A stretch of 37,630 nucleotides of DNA. It comes from an uncultured Clostridia bacterium (GTDB lineage Bacteria; Bacillota; Clostridia; Oscillospirales; CAG-272). Position 1 is the first letter of the stretch. Every line of letters begins with the position of its first letter. Below are positions 17,005-25,635 of this stretch, piece by piece. The stretch lies in assembly GCA_944381095.1 (NCBI GenBank), contig CALWJW010000011.1, positions 1 to 37,630 of the forward strand, in the 5' to 3' direction. The notes under the pieces are model-generated. The model was not told the origin of the DNA, ran no database searches, and saw nothing but the letters and a program-made list of their open reading frames with translations. A program made the translations under genes and the position numbers.

Positions 17005-17298
17005 TTACAACTTCGTCGGCTTGACAGATTTTCCTTTTTCTTTTTGTGCAAATTCATTATCCGTTCTGCCGTGCTTCAATTTCAGACAGAGCGACACACT
17101 CATTACCGAGATTATCAGGACGCCGAATGATCCGAGAAACACACCGCAGGAAACTGTCGCTCCGAATCCGAAAAAAAGTGACACAATGGCGTTGACCGCA
17201 GAAAAAATCAGCGAAAGTGACACCGGCTCCTTCAAAAATCCGAAAAGTATTGCCCCGAGTAACGCGAAAGCAACCCAGATTGCCATAAAAATAACCAT
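17005..17298 (-). CDS. Small multi-pass membrane protein, function unknown
   Basis: A 97-residue hydrophobic protein with about three membrane segments (MVIFMAIWVAFALLGAILFG, SLIFSAVNAIVSLFFGFG and GVFLGSFGVLIISVMSVSL) and a basic C-terminal tail, KLKHGRTDNEFAQKEKGK, presumably cytoplasmic. The ATG at 17298 has an AAGGAGG site eight bases upstream. A TTG two codons earlier is only two bases from that site and is unlikely. It lies between two other unknown membrane proteins on the same strand, with gaps of 89 and 99 bases. No family recognised. Confidence 0.65.
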   Translation of the reverse strand: MVIFMAIWVAFALLGAILFGFLKEPVSLSLIFSAVNAIVSLFFGFGATVSCGVFLGSFGVLIISVMSVSLCLKLKHGRTDNEFAQKEKGKSVKPTKL

Positions 17299-17387
17299 AA
17301 ACAAAGCCTCCTTGAACGCAAATCGTCTCAGTTTACAAAACCCGGTATCATTATTTACGTTTTCAGAAGGCTTTATTCAATTTTTCT

Positions 17388-18197
17388 TCACATTACTCCG
17401 GTAAATCCGGGAAGATCAAATATATTGTTGATTTTTATTTCTCCGTTGTCGTATACGAATATTTCAAACATCTGGGGCAAACTGCTCTCTCCGTCTATAT
17501 CGTCTCTGAAAAGTCCGTCGTTGCGGTAAATTTTGTAGGACACAATGAAGTAATAATCGTCAAACTCTGCGTCATAATGCTCGGGATTGCTGTATCTGTA
17601 TCTTATGATTTCGATATCGAATATTTTCTGCATCGGGAATTTTTCAGAATAACTGTCATTTTCCTCAAAATACTTATCCGTGAACATCCCGTTGAGTTTC
17701 TCAATCTCTGCTTTCCGTACCGCATCAAGATAACCGAAGACGAACAGAAGCCCTTTTCCGCCGGACGAATACGCTTCATCAGGGGAAATTTTCTGAAAAG
17801 AAGTGCCGCCGTCATCGCTGTAATTGACAGAATACGGAGAAAGCTGAAGATATTCTTCCGAAGACAGTATATCGGTTTCCCAGTCAGCCGGATAAAACTC
17901 AAGTTTTGTGTTCATACCGCTTTCTTCACTTTGCAGCCAATCGGACGGTATATATCCTCCGGTACTCAGAAACGAACTTCCCGAGAGACCTCTTACAGTA
18001 ACAAGCATAATTACCGGAACAAGAACAACCAGCAGTATAACGGCGGCCTTTTGCCTTGCCGATAAACTTTTTTCCGGCTCACTTTCCGTTTCTGACGCGA
18101 CCGATCTGATATTTTCCGCTTCGGCTGCTTCCTCCGGCTCGATCCGGATGTCAGTCAAATCAAAAAAACCGCTTTTTTTATTTTTTCCCCTCGACAT
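17388..18197 (-). CDS. Membrane-anchored protein with extracytoplasmic domain, function unknown
   Basis: A 269-residue protein. A charged cytoplasmic N terminus (about 50 residues, Glu/Ala rich) leads to one hydrophobic helix (AAVILLVVLVPVIMLVTVRGL). After it comes a roughly 190-residue domain rich in Tyr, Asp and Ser, with segments such as GKGLLFVFGYLDAVRKAEIEKL and FDDYYFIVSYKIYRNDGLF. This fits an NTF2/DUF-type extracytoplasmic alpha+beta domain, but I do not recognise the family. The start at 18197 follows an AGGGGAG site; an in-frame ATG at 18233 lacks one. It is divergent from the acyl synthetase gene. Confidence 0.7.
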   Translation of the reverse strand: MSRGKNKKSGFFDLTDIRIEPEEAAEAENIRSVASETESEPEKSLSARQKAAVILLVVLVPVIMLVTVRGLSGSSFLSTGGYIPSDWLQSEESGMNTKLEFYPADWETDILSSEEYLQLSPYSVNYSDDGGTSFQKISPDEAYSSGGKGLLFVFGYLDAVRKAEIEKLNGMFTDKYFEENDSYSEKFPMQKIFDIEIIRYRYSNPEHYDAEFDDYYFIVSYKIYRNDGLFRDDIDGESSLPQMFEIFVYDNGEIKINNIFDLPGFTGVM

Positions 18198-18293
18198 GTT
18201 TTCTCCCCTCAGGTTCCGTTGATTTATTTCCATTTAACCCACAAACGCGATCCGGCTTTGCGTTTTTTATCGCACTTTGGCTTTTTCAGAGTT

Positions 18294-18322
18294 ATTATAG
18301 CACTTTATGTCCCTCTGTTCAA
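18294..18322 (-). promoter_or_regulatory. Putative sigma-A promoter of the membrane-anchored protein gene
   Basis: On the minus strand TTGAAC (18322-18317), 17-base spacer, TATAAT (18299-18294). It lies back to back with the promoter of the acyl synthetase gene. Confidence 0.6.
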
Positions 18323-18343
18323 GCACTATTTTTTTAAAATTGC

Positions 18344-18372
18344 TTGACAAACGGGTTAAAAAATATTATAAT
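18344..18372 (+). promoter_or_regulatory. Consensus sigma-A promoter of the acyl synthetase-ACP unit
   Basis: TTGACA (18344-18349), 17-base spacer, TATAAT (18367-18372). The match is perfect. The leader to the ATG at 18554 is about 175 bases, long for this genome, and contains CGGCTTT and AAAGCCG segments able to pair. Confidence 0.85.
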
Positions 18373-18553
18373 ATCTTAGGTTATTTAAACTTGTGACGTT
18401 TTTTCGGCTTTATGTTAATCGCTGTCTTTTTATTTTCGAGAATTGCTGCTGAAACTTGAAAGCCGAGGATTTTCGATCTGCTGAATTTCCGGTTTACCTT
18501 ATACTTGATATCCCGGTAACATTTTTCGGCGCGCATTTTACGGAGAAATTTAA

Positions 18554-20251
18554 ATGAAACAAATCATCAACACCAACAAACCCGCAAAAATAAACAGTCT
18601 CAAAGAACTTGTTGAGATGAACGCCGCCGATTACGGCGACAAACCGCTGTACTATTATCGCAGAGACAAAGAAGTTCTGAGCTTCACTTACAATATGGTA
18701 AAGCAATCGGTAGACAGACTCGGTACCGCTTTCAGCGAACTCGGGATAATGGGCAAAAACATTGCAGTAATCGGCGACGCCGACCCCTACTATATGGTAA
18801 CATATTTTGCCGCCGCAAACGGCGGGGGTGCGATAGTTCCGCTTGACAAGGAGCTTGATAACGGTACCATAGCTTCCTTTATGAACATCGCAGAGGTAAA
18901 GCTGATAGTTTACACCCGCTCCTTTAACGAAAGAATGCCGGAAATAGCCGGACTCTCAGATGCACTGTTTTTCGTTCCGATCGTTCCCGACCCTGATTTC
19001 ATGCCGGACGATTCTTTCGTTGCCCTTGACACCCTGCTCGAAAAAGGCAAAGCCGCAATCGATAACGGAAACGATACTTTCACCTCTTTCGTACCGCAGA
19101 GTGACGCAGTCGCGTCAATGATATTCACATCCGGAACCACAGGTACCAGCAAATGCGTTATGCTTTCTCAGAAGAATCTCGCCTCATGCTGCAATGCCTG
19201 CGTAGACGCCACGAATTTTTTCCCGGAAAATACGTTTGTGTCTGTTCTGCCGATGAATCATTCCTATGAAGTGTCGACAGGTCACCTTGCGCTTTCAAGA
19301 TACGGAGCCTGTACGTTCCTTAACGACAGCATTAAAAATGCTCTCAATAAGTTCGGTTATTTCAAACCTACCAGCCTTCTTCTGGTGCCTTTGTTTGTAG
19401 AAACGATACATAAGCGTATCTGGAAAGAGATTGACCGCAAAAGAATACGCAAAAAAGTAAACTTCGCCATCAGACTCAGCAACTTCCTGAGAAAAATTGG
19501 TATCGACAAGCGCCGCGTTTTCTTCAAGGATATTCTTGCCGCTTTCGGCGGTAACCTTGAAACCATTGTCTGCGGCGGCGCTCCGCTTTCAAAGCAGCTG
19601 ATAATTGACTTTGAAGCCTTCGGCATAGATATCTACGAGGGATACGGTATAACGGAATGCTCTCCGCTCGTTTCCGTCAACCGCTACGGCAGAAAGAAAT
19701 ACGGCTCGGTAGGCACGGCAGTCCTTGATTGCAAGGTAAGAATCGACAAAACGCCTGACGAAGAAACCGGCGAGATCCTTGTAAAAGGCGATAACGTCAT
19801 GCTCGGTTATTACAAAAATCCGGAGGCTGACAAAGACGCATTCACCGAAGACGGCTGGTTCAGGACAGGTGATATAGGCTACATCGACAGCGACGGATAT
19901 ATTTTCATAACCGGAAGAAAAAAGAATGTCATTATACTGTCAAACGGCAAAAACGTCTTCCCGGAGGAGCTTGAAGAGCATCTTTCCCACAAAAACATAA
20001 TCGGTGAAAGCGTCGTACTCGGTAGAAAAGACACAGAGTCCGGTGAAACGGTCATTACCGCCGTAATCTATCCTAATCCCGAAGAAACCGAAGGAAAGGA
20101 AAGCGATGAGGTCTATGCCCTTGTGAAACAGGCAGTAGACGAAACCAATAAGTCGCTTCCCACATTCAAACACATACTTGCCTTCGAGATCAGGGACACT
20201 GAATTTGAAAAAACCACAACGAAAAAAATCAAGCGTTTTCTTGTAGAGTAA
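18554..20251 (+). CDS. AMP-dependent acyl-CoA/acyl-ACP synthetase
   Basis: ANL-superfamily adenylate-forming enzyme of 565 residues that activates a fatty acid or related carboxylate with ATP and passes it to a thiol. The P-loop FTSGTTGTSK is at 191-200. The adenylate-binding YEGYGITECSP, the hinge region WFRTGDIGYIDSDGY and GRKKNVIILSNGKNVFPEELE, and a lysine-rich C terminus (EKTTTKKIKRF) holding the candidate catalytic lysine are all present. A stand-alone acyl carrier protein gene follows after 167 bases, so the acyl acceptor may be that protein rather than coenzyme A. Nothing nearby indicates the acid: no ketosynthase or other lipid gene is adjacent. The start has a GGAGAAA site. Confidence 0.9.
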   Translation: MKQIINTNKPAKINSLKELVEMNAADYGDKPLYYYRRDKEVLSFTYNMVKQSVDRLGTAFSELGIMGKNIAVIGDADPYYMVTYFAAANGGGAIVPLDKELDNGTIASFMNIAEVKLIVYTRSFNERMPEIAGLSDALFFVPIVPDPDFMPDDSFVALDTLLEKGKAAIDNGNDTFTSFVPQSDAVASMIFTSGTTGTSKCVMLSQKNLASCCNACVDATNFFPENTFVSVLPMNHSYEVSTGHLALSRYGACTFLNDSIKNALNKFGYFKPTSLLLVPLFVETIHKRIWKEIDRKRIRKKVNFAIRLSNFLRKIGIDKRRVFFKDILAAFGGNLETIVCGGAPLSKQLIIDFEAFGIDIYEGYGITECSPLVSVNRYGRKKYGSVGTAVLDCKVRIDKTPDEETGEILVKGDNVMLGYYKNPEADKDAFTEDGWFRTGDIGYIDSDGYIFITGRKKNVIILSNGKNVFPEELEEHLSHKNIIGESVVLGRKDTESGETVITAVIYPNPEETEGKESDEVYALVKQAVDETNKSLPTFKHILAFEIRDTEFEKTTTKKIKRFLVE

Positions 20252-20418
20252 CACAAACGCCGCTGCGATACCGACGCTTGTCACTCTATGGCAAATGATT
20301 ACCGCAACTTGATCCCGCTGATTACCGGAGTTGATTCGTTACCCCTTCGATAACCGCCGCTTTTTCCGGAACAGCAATTACCAGGTTTGCAGATTTACTG
20401 AAATTATCGGAGGATACT

Positions 20419-20652
20419 ATGTTTGATCAACTCAAAGAAATTATGGTGAGCGAACTTCAGCTCAAGGACAGCGACATTAAACCGGAATCAAGACTGACAA
20501 AGGATCTCGGGATAAATTCCCTTGAACTTGCAGATCTGGCAATGGTTCTCGAAGAAAAGTTCGATCTTGAAATCGAGGACAATGATATCCGGAAGTTCAT
20601 TACGGTAGGTGACATCGTAAATTATCTTGAAGCTTACAAAAACCGTAAATAA
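20419..20652 (+). CDS. Acyl carrier protein
   Basis: A 77-residue acyl carrier protein. The phosphopantetheine serine is Ser34 in DLGINSLEL (a variant of DSLD/E, with Asn before the serine), followed by LADLAMVLEEKFDLEIED and the last helix VGDIVNYLEAY. It differs from primary AcpP in the attachment motif and in being outside a fab cluster, so it is probably a dedicated carrier for the synthetase upstream. A GGAGG site lies six bases before the ATG. It is closed by a perfect hairpin. Confidence 0.93.
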   Translation: MFDQLKEIMVSELQLKDSDIKPESRLTKDLGINSLELADLAMVLEEKFDLEIEDNDIRKFITVGDIVNYLEAYKNRK

Positions 20653-20663
20653 ATCAAAATTCT

Positions 20664-20699
20664 GTCTGTGCCTGCCTGACGGCAGGCACAGACAATTTT
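20664..20699 (+). terminator. Perfect 13-bp hairpin after the ACP gene
   Basis: GTCTGTGCCTGCC pairs with GGCAGGCACAGAC around TGAC, followed by the short tract AATTTTA. Confidence 0.8.
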
Positions 20700-20788
20700 A
20701 GCGCTTTTCGACACTTTATGCAATTTCATCGCTGTTTTCCCCCGATTTCGGGTAAATACCTTAAATTCACCGAAAGGAATTATACCTG

Positions 20789-21400
20789 ATGGTCTGGCTT
20801 TATGCGATCGTGATTTTCATTACGGCATTCTTTTTGCTTGGAAAGTTATCTGAACGGCTTTTACAAAAAATATACTGTGAAAATATATTGTCCGATAACT
20901 CTAACTACAATTCATCTCTTCCCGGCAGACTTGCTGCGGCGGTCATCGGCAGAAAAAGAGTTTTCCGCCAGATCTCCCTGCCTATTCCCGGACATGACGG
21001 CGAAGAAATTCAGCTCGGCACAGTGATCGTTACCGGAAGCGGCGTATTCATAGTTTGTCTTCTCAACGGAAACGGAATTGTCGAAAATCCGGCTGATGGA
21101 AACTGGAAGCACATTTCAGCCGGAAAAATTACCGAGTTTGACAATCCGTTTACCGTCCAGCGCGACGCGCGCGCACTGCTTGAATACTATATGAATGTTT
21201 CCGGATTCCAAAACATTAAAGCTTATACTTTGGTCGTTTATACCGGTAACGCTCTCAGATTTTCTTACCAGAAACCGCGTGGGGTAATGACAGCTTCCGA
21301 ATTCACCGAAAAGCTCACACAGATGAATAAAAAAAGAAAACTTTCAGCAAGTGAAATCAAGGGCGTTTGCCGTGTTCTGTCTGACGTTTCATCTTATTGA
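20789..21400 (+). CDS. Membrane-anchored NERD-like protein with degenerate active site
   Basis: A 203-residue protein. The N-terminal hydrophobic helix (about 3-18) is followed by a domain that resembles NERD, a nuclease-related fold. Visible similarities are the GTVIVTGSGVFIV strand pair, the tryptophan in NWKH, and DNPFTVQRDARALLEYY, which matches the NP-x2-Q helix. The usual ExK of the nuclease core (as in IEVK) is replaced by hydrophobic residues and Cys (IVCLLN at 88-93), and the preceding acidic residue is missing. Catalysis is therefore unlikely and a binding or scaffold role is more probable. An AAAGGAA site precedes the ATG. The protein lies alone between the ACP terminator and the PLP enzyme. 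Confidence 0.65.
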   Translation: MVWLYAIVIFITAFFLLGKLSERLLQKIYCENILSDNSNYNSSLPGRLAAAVIGRKRVFRQISLPIPGHDGEEIQLGTVIVTGSGVFIVCLLNGNGIVENPADGNWKHISAGKITEFDNPFTVQRDARALLEYYMNVSGFQNIKAYTLVVYTGNALRFSYQKPRGVMTASEFTEKLTQMNKKRKLSASEIKGVCRVLSDVSSY

Positions 21401-21542
21401 AATCGCCATGTTCTCATGCTATTTAATATTATTCAAGCCCATGATATATAAATTCCTGGCATTTCAGGCAGCTTTTATGCGGCGAGTTTCCGACAGAAAT
21501 TTACGCTGCTTTTTTAACCACTATCAACGGAGATAACAAAAA

Positions 21543-22757
21543 ATGATAACTGAAAAAATCGCCGCAGTTGCCGCTGAGGCGGATAAAGAACTTACAGACA
21601 CTTACAATAAAATCGACAGAATAGCTCTTCTTAACTCAGCAAAAGTAATGAAAGCCTTCAAAAACAACAGAGTTGCCGAATCACACTTTGCCGCCTCCAC
21701 CGGTTACGGCTATGACGACATAGGAAGATCGGTGACGGAAAAAGTTTATGCGGATGCTTTCGGCACAGAATCCGCACTCGTACGGCAGTGCATCGTCAAC
21801 GGAACTCATGCTCTCACCGTCGGACTTTTCGGTCTTCTCCGTCCCGGCGACGCCTTACTTTCTGTGACCGGAAAACCTTATGACACTCTGGAAGATGTAA
21901 TCGGTATCTCAGGGAAAAAAAACCAAGGTTCGCTTATGGATTTCGGAGTAAAATACCGGCAGTGCGAAATCGGCGGCAATTTCGCCGATCTTCTTGACGA
22001 TTCGGTCAAGGTTGTGTATATTCAGCGCTCCCGCGGATACGGTCAGCGCAAAGCGCTGAGCCCTGATGAGATTTCAAAAATCACTGCTTTTGTCCGTTCA
22101 AAATCAAACGCTTTTGTCATGGTTGACAACTGCTACGGTGAATTTACCTGTGAGAATGAACCTGACGCCGACCTGATCGTAGGTTCGCTGATAAAAAATC
22201 CGGGCGGCGGGATCGCTTTGACAGGCGGTTACCTTGCCGGAACAAAAAAAGCAGTCGAACTTGCCTCTTACCGGCTTACGTCACCCGGTGTAGGCGGTGA
22301 AGTCGGCGCTACTCTCGGTCAGACAAGAAATATGCTCCTCGGATTCTGGCTCGCTCCGCATACCGTCGCTCAGGCGCTCAAAACCGCGGCTTTTTCGGCA
22401 TATGTATTTTCAAAATTCGGATTTGATGTGTCTCCTTCTTATAACGAACCGAGATACGATCTGATACAGACCGTAACACTGCATGTCCCGGAAAAATTAA
22501 AATCTTTCATCAGAGCTATCCAGTACAGTTCTCCCGTTGATTCATTTGTAACCCCCGAGCCATGGGATATGCCGGGCTATAACGATCAGGTGATAATGGC
22601 CGCCGGTACCTTTACCGGCGGTTCAACAATCGAGCTTTCCGCTGATGCTCCGATGAGACCGCCATATACCGCTTTTATGCAGGGAGCGCTGACTTTTGAA
22701 AGCGGCAAGCTCTCCGTTCTTAATGCACTTTCCGCCGTCCTGAACGAAAAAGCTTGA
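21543..22757 (+). CDS. YnbB/methionine gamma-lyase-like PLP enzyme (aluminium-resistance family)
   Basis: A 404-residue fold-type I PLP enzyme of the family annotated as 'methionine gamma-lyase family' or 'aluminium resistance protein' (YnbB). Family landmarks are GYGYDDIGR, QCIVNGTHALTVGLFGLLRPGD, the aspartate in FVMVDNCYGEF and the PLP lysine in GSLIKNPGGGIA (Lys218). The C-terminal part has FTGGSTIELSADAPMRPPY. The true substrate is not established; cysteine or methionine cleavage is the usual guess. In other Firmicutes the gene is often near miaA or hfq, neither of which is here. CGGAGA precedes the start. Confidence 0.92.
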   Translation: MITEKIAAVAAEADKELTDTYNKIDRIALLNSAKVMKAFKNNRVAESHFAASTGYGYDDIGRSVTEKVYADAFGTESALVRQCIVNGTHALTVGLFGLLRPGDALLSVTGKPYDTLEDVIGISGKKNQGSLMDFGVKYRQCEIGGNFADLLDDSVKVVYIQRSRGYGQRKALSPDEISKITAFVRSKSNAFVMVDNCYGEFTCENEPDADLIVGSLIKNPGGGIALTGGYLAGTKKAVELASYRLTSPGVGGEVGATLGQTRNMLLGFWLAPHTVAQALKTAAFSAYVFSKFGFDVSPSYNEPRYDLIQTVTLHVPEKLKSFIRAIQYSSPVDSFVTPEPWDMPGYNDQVIMAAGTFTGGSTIELSADAPMRPPYTAFMQGALTFESGKLSVLNALSAVLNEKA

Positions 22758-22780
22758 CTCCGGTGATATCATTGACTTAT

Positions 22781-22807
22781 CCGGTGATGTTAATCATCCG
22801 GCTTTTT
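22781..22807 (+). terminator. Intrinsic terminator after the YnbB-like gene
   Basis: CCGG-TGAT pairs with ATCA-CCGG (one bulged T) around GTTA, followed by CTTTTT. Confidence 0.75.
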
Positions 22808-22940
22808 CCCGGCACCTGAAATATTATTGCTTAACTTCATATCTATGATATCCAATCAGCTACGGTGATGCAGTTGCAGTTGCTCACATGTGCGAATTTT
22901 GTCTTATATTTATTAAATTTGAACAAAAAATGGTGTTAAT

Positions 22941-24152
22941 ATGTTAAAAATAGCGGTTATCGGCGGCGGAGCTTCCGGTTTAATGGCCGCCGGAAAAGCT
23001 CATGAAAACGGCGCCGATGTAACTATATTTGAAAAAAACAGCAAATTCGGTCGAAAAATAGCCATAACAGGAAAAGGTCGTTGCAATCTGACCAATAACT
23101 GCTCAGAAGCAGAGTTTATAGCTTCGGTCGTTACGAATCCCAAATTCCTTTACAGCTGCATCTCAGCCTTTTCTCCCGCTGATACAATAAACTTTTTTGA
23201 GAGCAGGAAAGTTTCGTTGAAAACCGAACGAGGCGGACGTGTCTTCCCGGTGTCGGACCGTGCTTATGACATTGTGGATGCACTCGGATGCTATGCTTCG
23301 AAATGCACTGTCATCCGGCAAGCCGTAACAAACGTTTCAGTCAATGCCGACGGATCTTTCGCCGTCTTTTGCGGAGACGATGTTTTTTACTTTGACAAGA
23401 TCATACTTTGTACAGGCGGCGCTTCCTATCCTCTCACCGGATCTACCGGTGACGGTTACCGTTTTGCTTTATCAATGGGACACACCGTCGTGCCGATACG
23501 GCCGTCGCTGGTACCGTTAAATACCTCAGGACCACATAATCTGTCCGGTCTTACACTGAAAAATGTCAATTTTTCTCTATTCCGCAATGAAAAGGTCTTA
23601 TTCAGCAAAACCGGAGAAATGCTTTTCACACATTTCGGAATAAGCGGACCTCTTGTGCTTTCCGCTTCCGCTTACCTCGGAGGAAATACAGAAAACGTGA
23701 CTGCTGCCATTGACCTTAAACCCGCGCTTGACTTACAGACGCTTCTGACGAGAGTGCAGTCTGACTTCGAAAAATACAAAAACCGTAACCTTGACAACGC
23801 TCTTTCAGACCTTATGCCGTTACGTCTGATTCCTGAGTTTATATCCTGCACCGGTATTTCAGGATTTCGCAAAGTAAACACACTGACCAACGGCGAAATT
23901 CGTCAAATAGCAACGCTTTTGAAAAGCTTCCCGATAACCCAGCTTTCTCTGCGTTCTGTCGACGAAGCAATTATTACGGGCGGCGGAGTTTCAGTCAAAG
24001 AAATAAATCCCAAAACGATGCAGTCCAAAATAGTCCCGGGACTTTATTTTGCCGGCGAAATAATCGACGTCGACGCTTTGACCGGAGGATTTAACCTGCA
24101 AATTGCTTTTTCAACCGGCAGGTGCGCGGGAAATGCCGCCAGTTCAGAATAA
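22941..24152 (+). CDS. BaiN/HI0933-family FAD-dependent oxidoreductase
   Basis: A 403-residue flavoprotein of the HI0933/YhiN/BaiN family. The FAD-binding GGGASGLMAAGKAHENG is at 8-24, with the glutamate at the end of the second strand in IFEKN. The family motif ITGKGRCNLTNN follows, and the C-terminal FAD-contact segment is YFAGEIIDVDALTGG with NLQIAFSTG. The family has been linked to bile acid dehydroxylation in gut clostridia, but most members have no known substrate. In many clostridia it lies upstream of cmk, plsC and ispH-S1, as here (from memory). No strong ribosome-binding site is seen; AATGGTG is the best candidate. The start is fixed by the dinucleotide-binding motif at the N terminus. 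Confidence 0.9.
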   Translation: MLKIAVIGGGASGLMAAGKAHENGADVTIFEKNSKFGRKIAITGKGRCNLTNNCSEAEFIASVVTNPKFLYSCISAFSPADTINFFESRKVSLKTERGGRVFPVSDRAYDIVDALGCYASKCTVIRQAVTNVSVNADGSFAVFCGDDVFYFDKIILCTGGASYPLTGSTGDGYRFALSMGHTVVPIRPSLVPLNTSGPHNLSGLTLKNVNFSLFRNEKVLFSKTGEMLFTHFGISGPLVLSASAYLGGNTENVTAAIDLKPALDLQTLLTRVQSDFEKYKNRNLDNALSDLMPLRLIPEFISCTGISGFRKVNTLTNGEIRQIATLLKSFPITQLSLRSVDEAIITGGGVSVKEINPKTMQSKIVPGLYFAGEIIDVDALTGGFNLQIAFSTGRCAGNAASSE

Positions 24153-24245
24153 ATTCACGGTTTTACAGCTAACACGGGCGGTATGCCGGTTATAACCGAC
24201 ATATGTCAAACGAAAACTCAGGAGATATCATAGGAGATATAAAAC

Positions 24246-24932
24246 ATGATAAAAATAGCCATAGACGGTCCTTCCGGTTCGGGAAAAAGTACACTTGCAA
24301 GATCTCTGGCAAAAAAACTGGGATACACCTACGTGGATACCGGGGCGCTGTACAGAGCAGTTGCATTGTTCATGACCGAAAACAAAGTTGATCTTGACAG
24401 TTCAGACCGGATCTGCTCAAGACTTGCCGATATTTCGCTGTCGATCGTCTACTCGGAAGACGGAACACAGCATGTTTACCTGTGCGGCGAAGACGTAAGC
24501 GAAAAAATCCGGACTTCTGAAATCTCAATGGCGGCATCAAAGGTTTCCGCAATTCCTGCCGTACGGAATTTTTTGCTTAAAACTCAGAGAAATATCGCTC
24601 AGTCCGCCAACGTCATTATGGACGGACGGGATATAGGTACCGTTATTTTTCCGGATGCGGATGTAAAAATTTTTCTGACCGCAGGCAATGAATCGAGGGC
24701 CGAAAGACGATATGCCGAGCTTATCGGAAAAGGTGAAAACATCACATTCCAAAAGGTACTCGAAGACATGGGCAAGAGAGACCAAAATGACTCGTCAAGG
24801 GCTGTTGCCCCGGCAATCCCTGCCGATGACGCCGTGATTTTAGACAACACGGAATTTACAAAAGAAATGACTTTTGATAGAGCTCTTGAAATCATCTCTC
24901 AAAAACTCAGGGAACGCAACGGGAAAATGTAA
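24246..24932 (+). CDS. cmk: Cytidylate kinase
   Basis: A 228-residue (d)CMP kinase that makes CDP and dCDP for nucleic acid and phospholipid synthesis. It shows the P-loop IDGPSGSGKSTLARSLAKKL at the N terminus, YVDTGALYRA, the DGRDIGTVIFPDADVKIFLTA core and the RDQNDSSRAVAPA segment with the lid arginine. Length is normal. Two copies of AGGAGATAT stand just upstream; the nearer one is nine bases from the ATG. The gene is first in a clostridial-type set with plsC and ispH-S1, but a 703-base gap separates it from plsC. Confidence 0.96.
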   Translation: MIKIAIDGPSGSGKSTLARSLAKKLGYTYVDTGALYRAVALFMTENKVDLDSSDRICSRLADISLSIVYSEDGTQHVYLCGEDVSEKIRTSEISMAASKVSAIPAVRNFLLKTQRNIAQSANVIMDGRDIGTVIFPDADVKIFLTAGNESRAERRYAELIGKGENITFQKVLEDMGKRDQNDSSRAVAPAIPADDAVILDNTEFTKEMTFDRALEIISQKLRERNGKM

Positions 24933-25635
24933 ATCAGCAAACAGTCAGTTATGTTACGGTTCCCCGTACGGAAGCAACCGTCGCAGAAAAAGCTGTTTGA
25001 ATTTGCGAAATAAAAAATTGGGTGTCACGTACGGTGAAAATTATAGTCGGAAAAATATATATTTCCCTTTGTTAAGCTGACAGATCCCTGTTTTCATACT
25101 GCACACAAACAATTGTTCAACGGGAAAACGTGAGGAGCTCCGGTCTTTACAGCAAAAACTGCTCTGCGGAAAACATCTTATGATTTGTGTACCATTCTGA
25201 ATCAGATTTCCCCAGACTTACAGATTACAATGTGCAAAGCTGTGCGTTGAACTGCAATCCATACCTGTTGCCTTGCAAATCGAACTTCCCGGGGACTTAC
25301 AGATTATAATGTGCAAAATTGTGCGTTGAACTGCAAGCCATACCTGTTGCCTGAATCAGATCATGCCTTTAATCATTTTTCAAAAGTCTGAATTATCAGC
25401 AGGATTATGATTTGATTACGCGTTTTTTTGCGCTGACTCCTGCATCGGATCATGCGCTAATACTGCGATGTCTGAGTCTTTGCGCTGAATTTGAGTCAAT
25501 TTACCCGGTATATGTAAATAAATACGTCGTCAAAATGACTCCGTTTGACATAACAAACAGTTTAATAACCCTTTGATTTCTCTCTGTATGCTAACCGAAA
25601 AAAATGATCATATATCAAAAACGAAAGGGCTCATT
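24933..25635. other. 703-base gene-free stretch between cmk and plsC
   Basis: No convincing gene: the short reading frames lack ribosome sites and family motifs. It holds a 59-bp direct repeat in two copies, several TTTGCGCTGA/CATGCGCTA-like words in 25420-25490, and a GTCAAA/TTTGAC inverted repeat at 25529-25549. The plsC start is at the right end. The gap interrupts a gene set that is usually tight, so it may hold an insertion relic or an RNA gene. Confidence 0.5.
25215..25352. repeat. 59-bp direct repeat, two copies, 79-base period
   Basis: Copy 1 is 25215-25273 and copy 2 is 25294-25352. They differ at four positions of 59. Both run from GACTTACAGATTA to CCATACCTGTTGCCT. GAATCAGAT stands just before copy 1 and again just after copy 2. 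Confidence 0.85.

Noticed and set aside
25215-25352. CRISPR array
   Set aside because: Only two units, 59 bases long, with a 20-base interval and four differences; no cas genes in the window.
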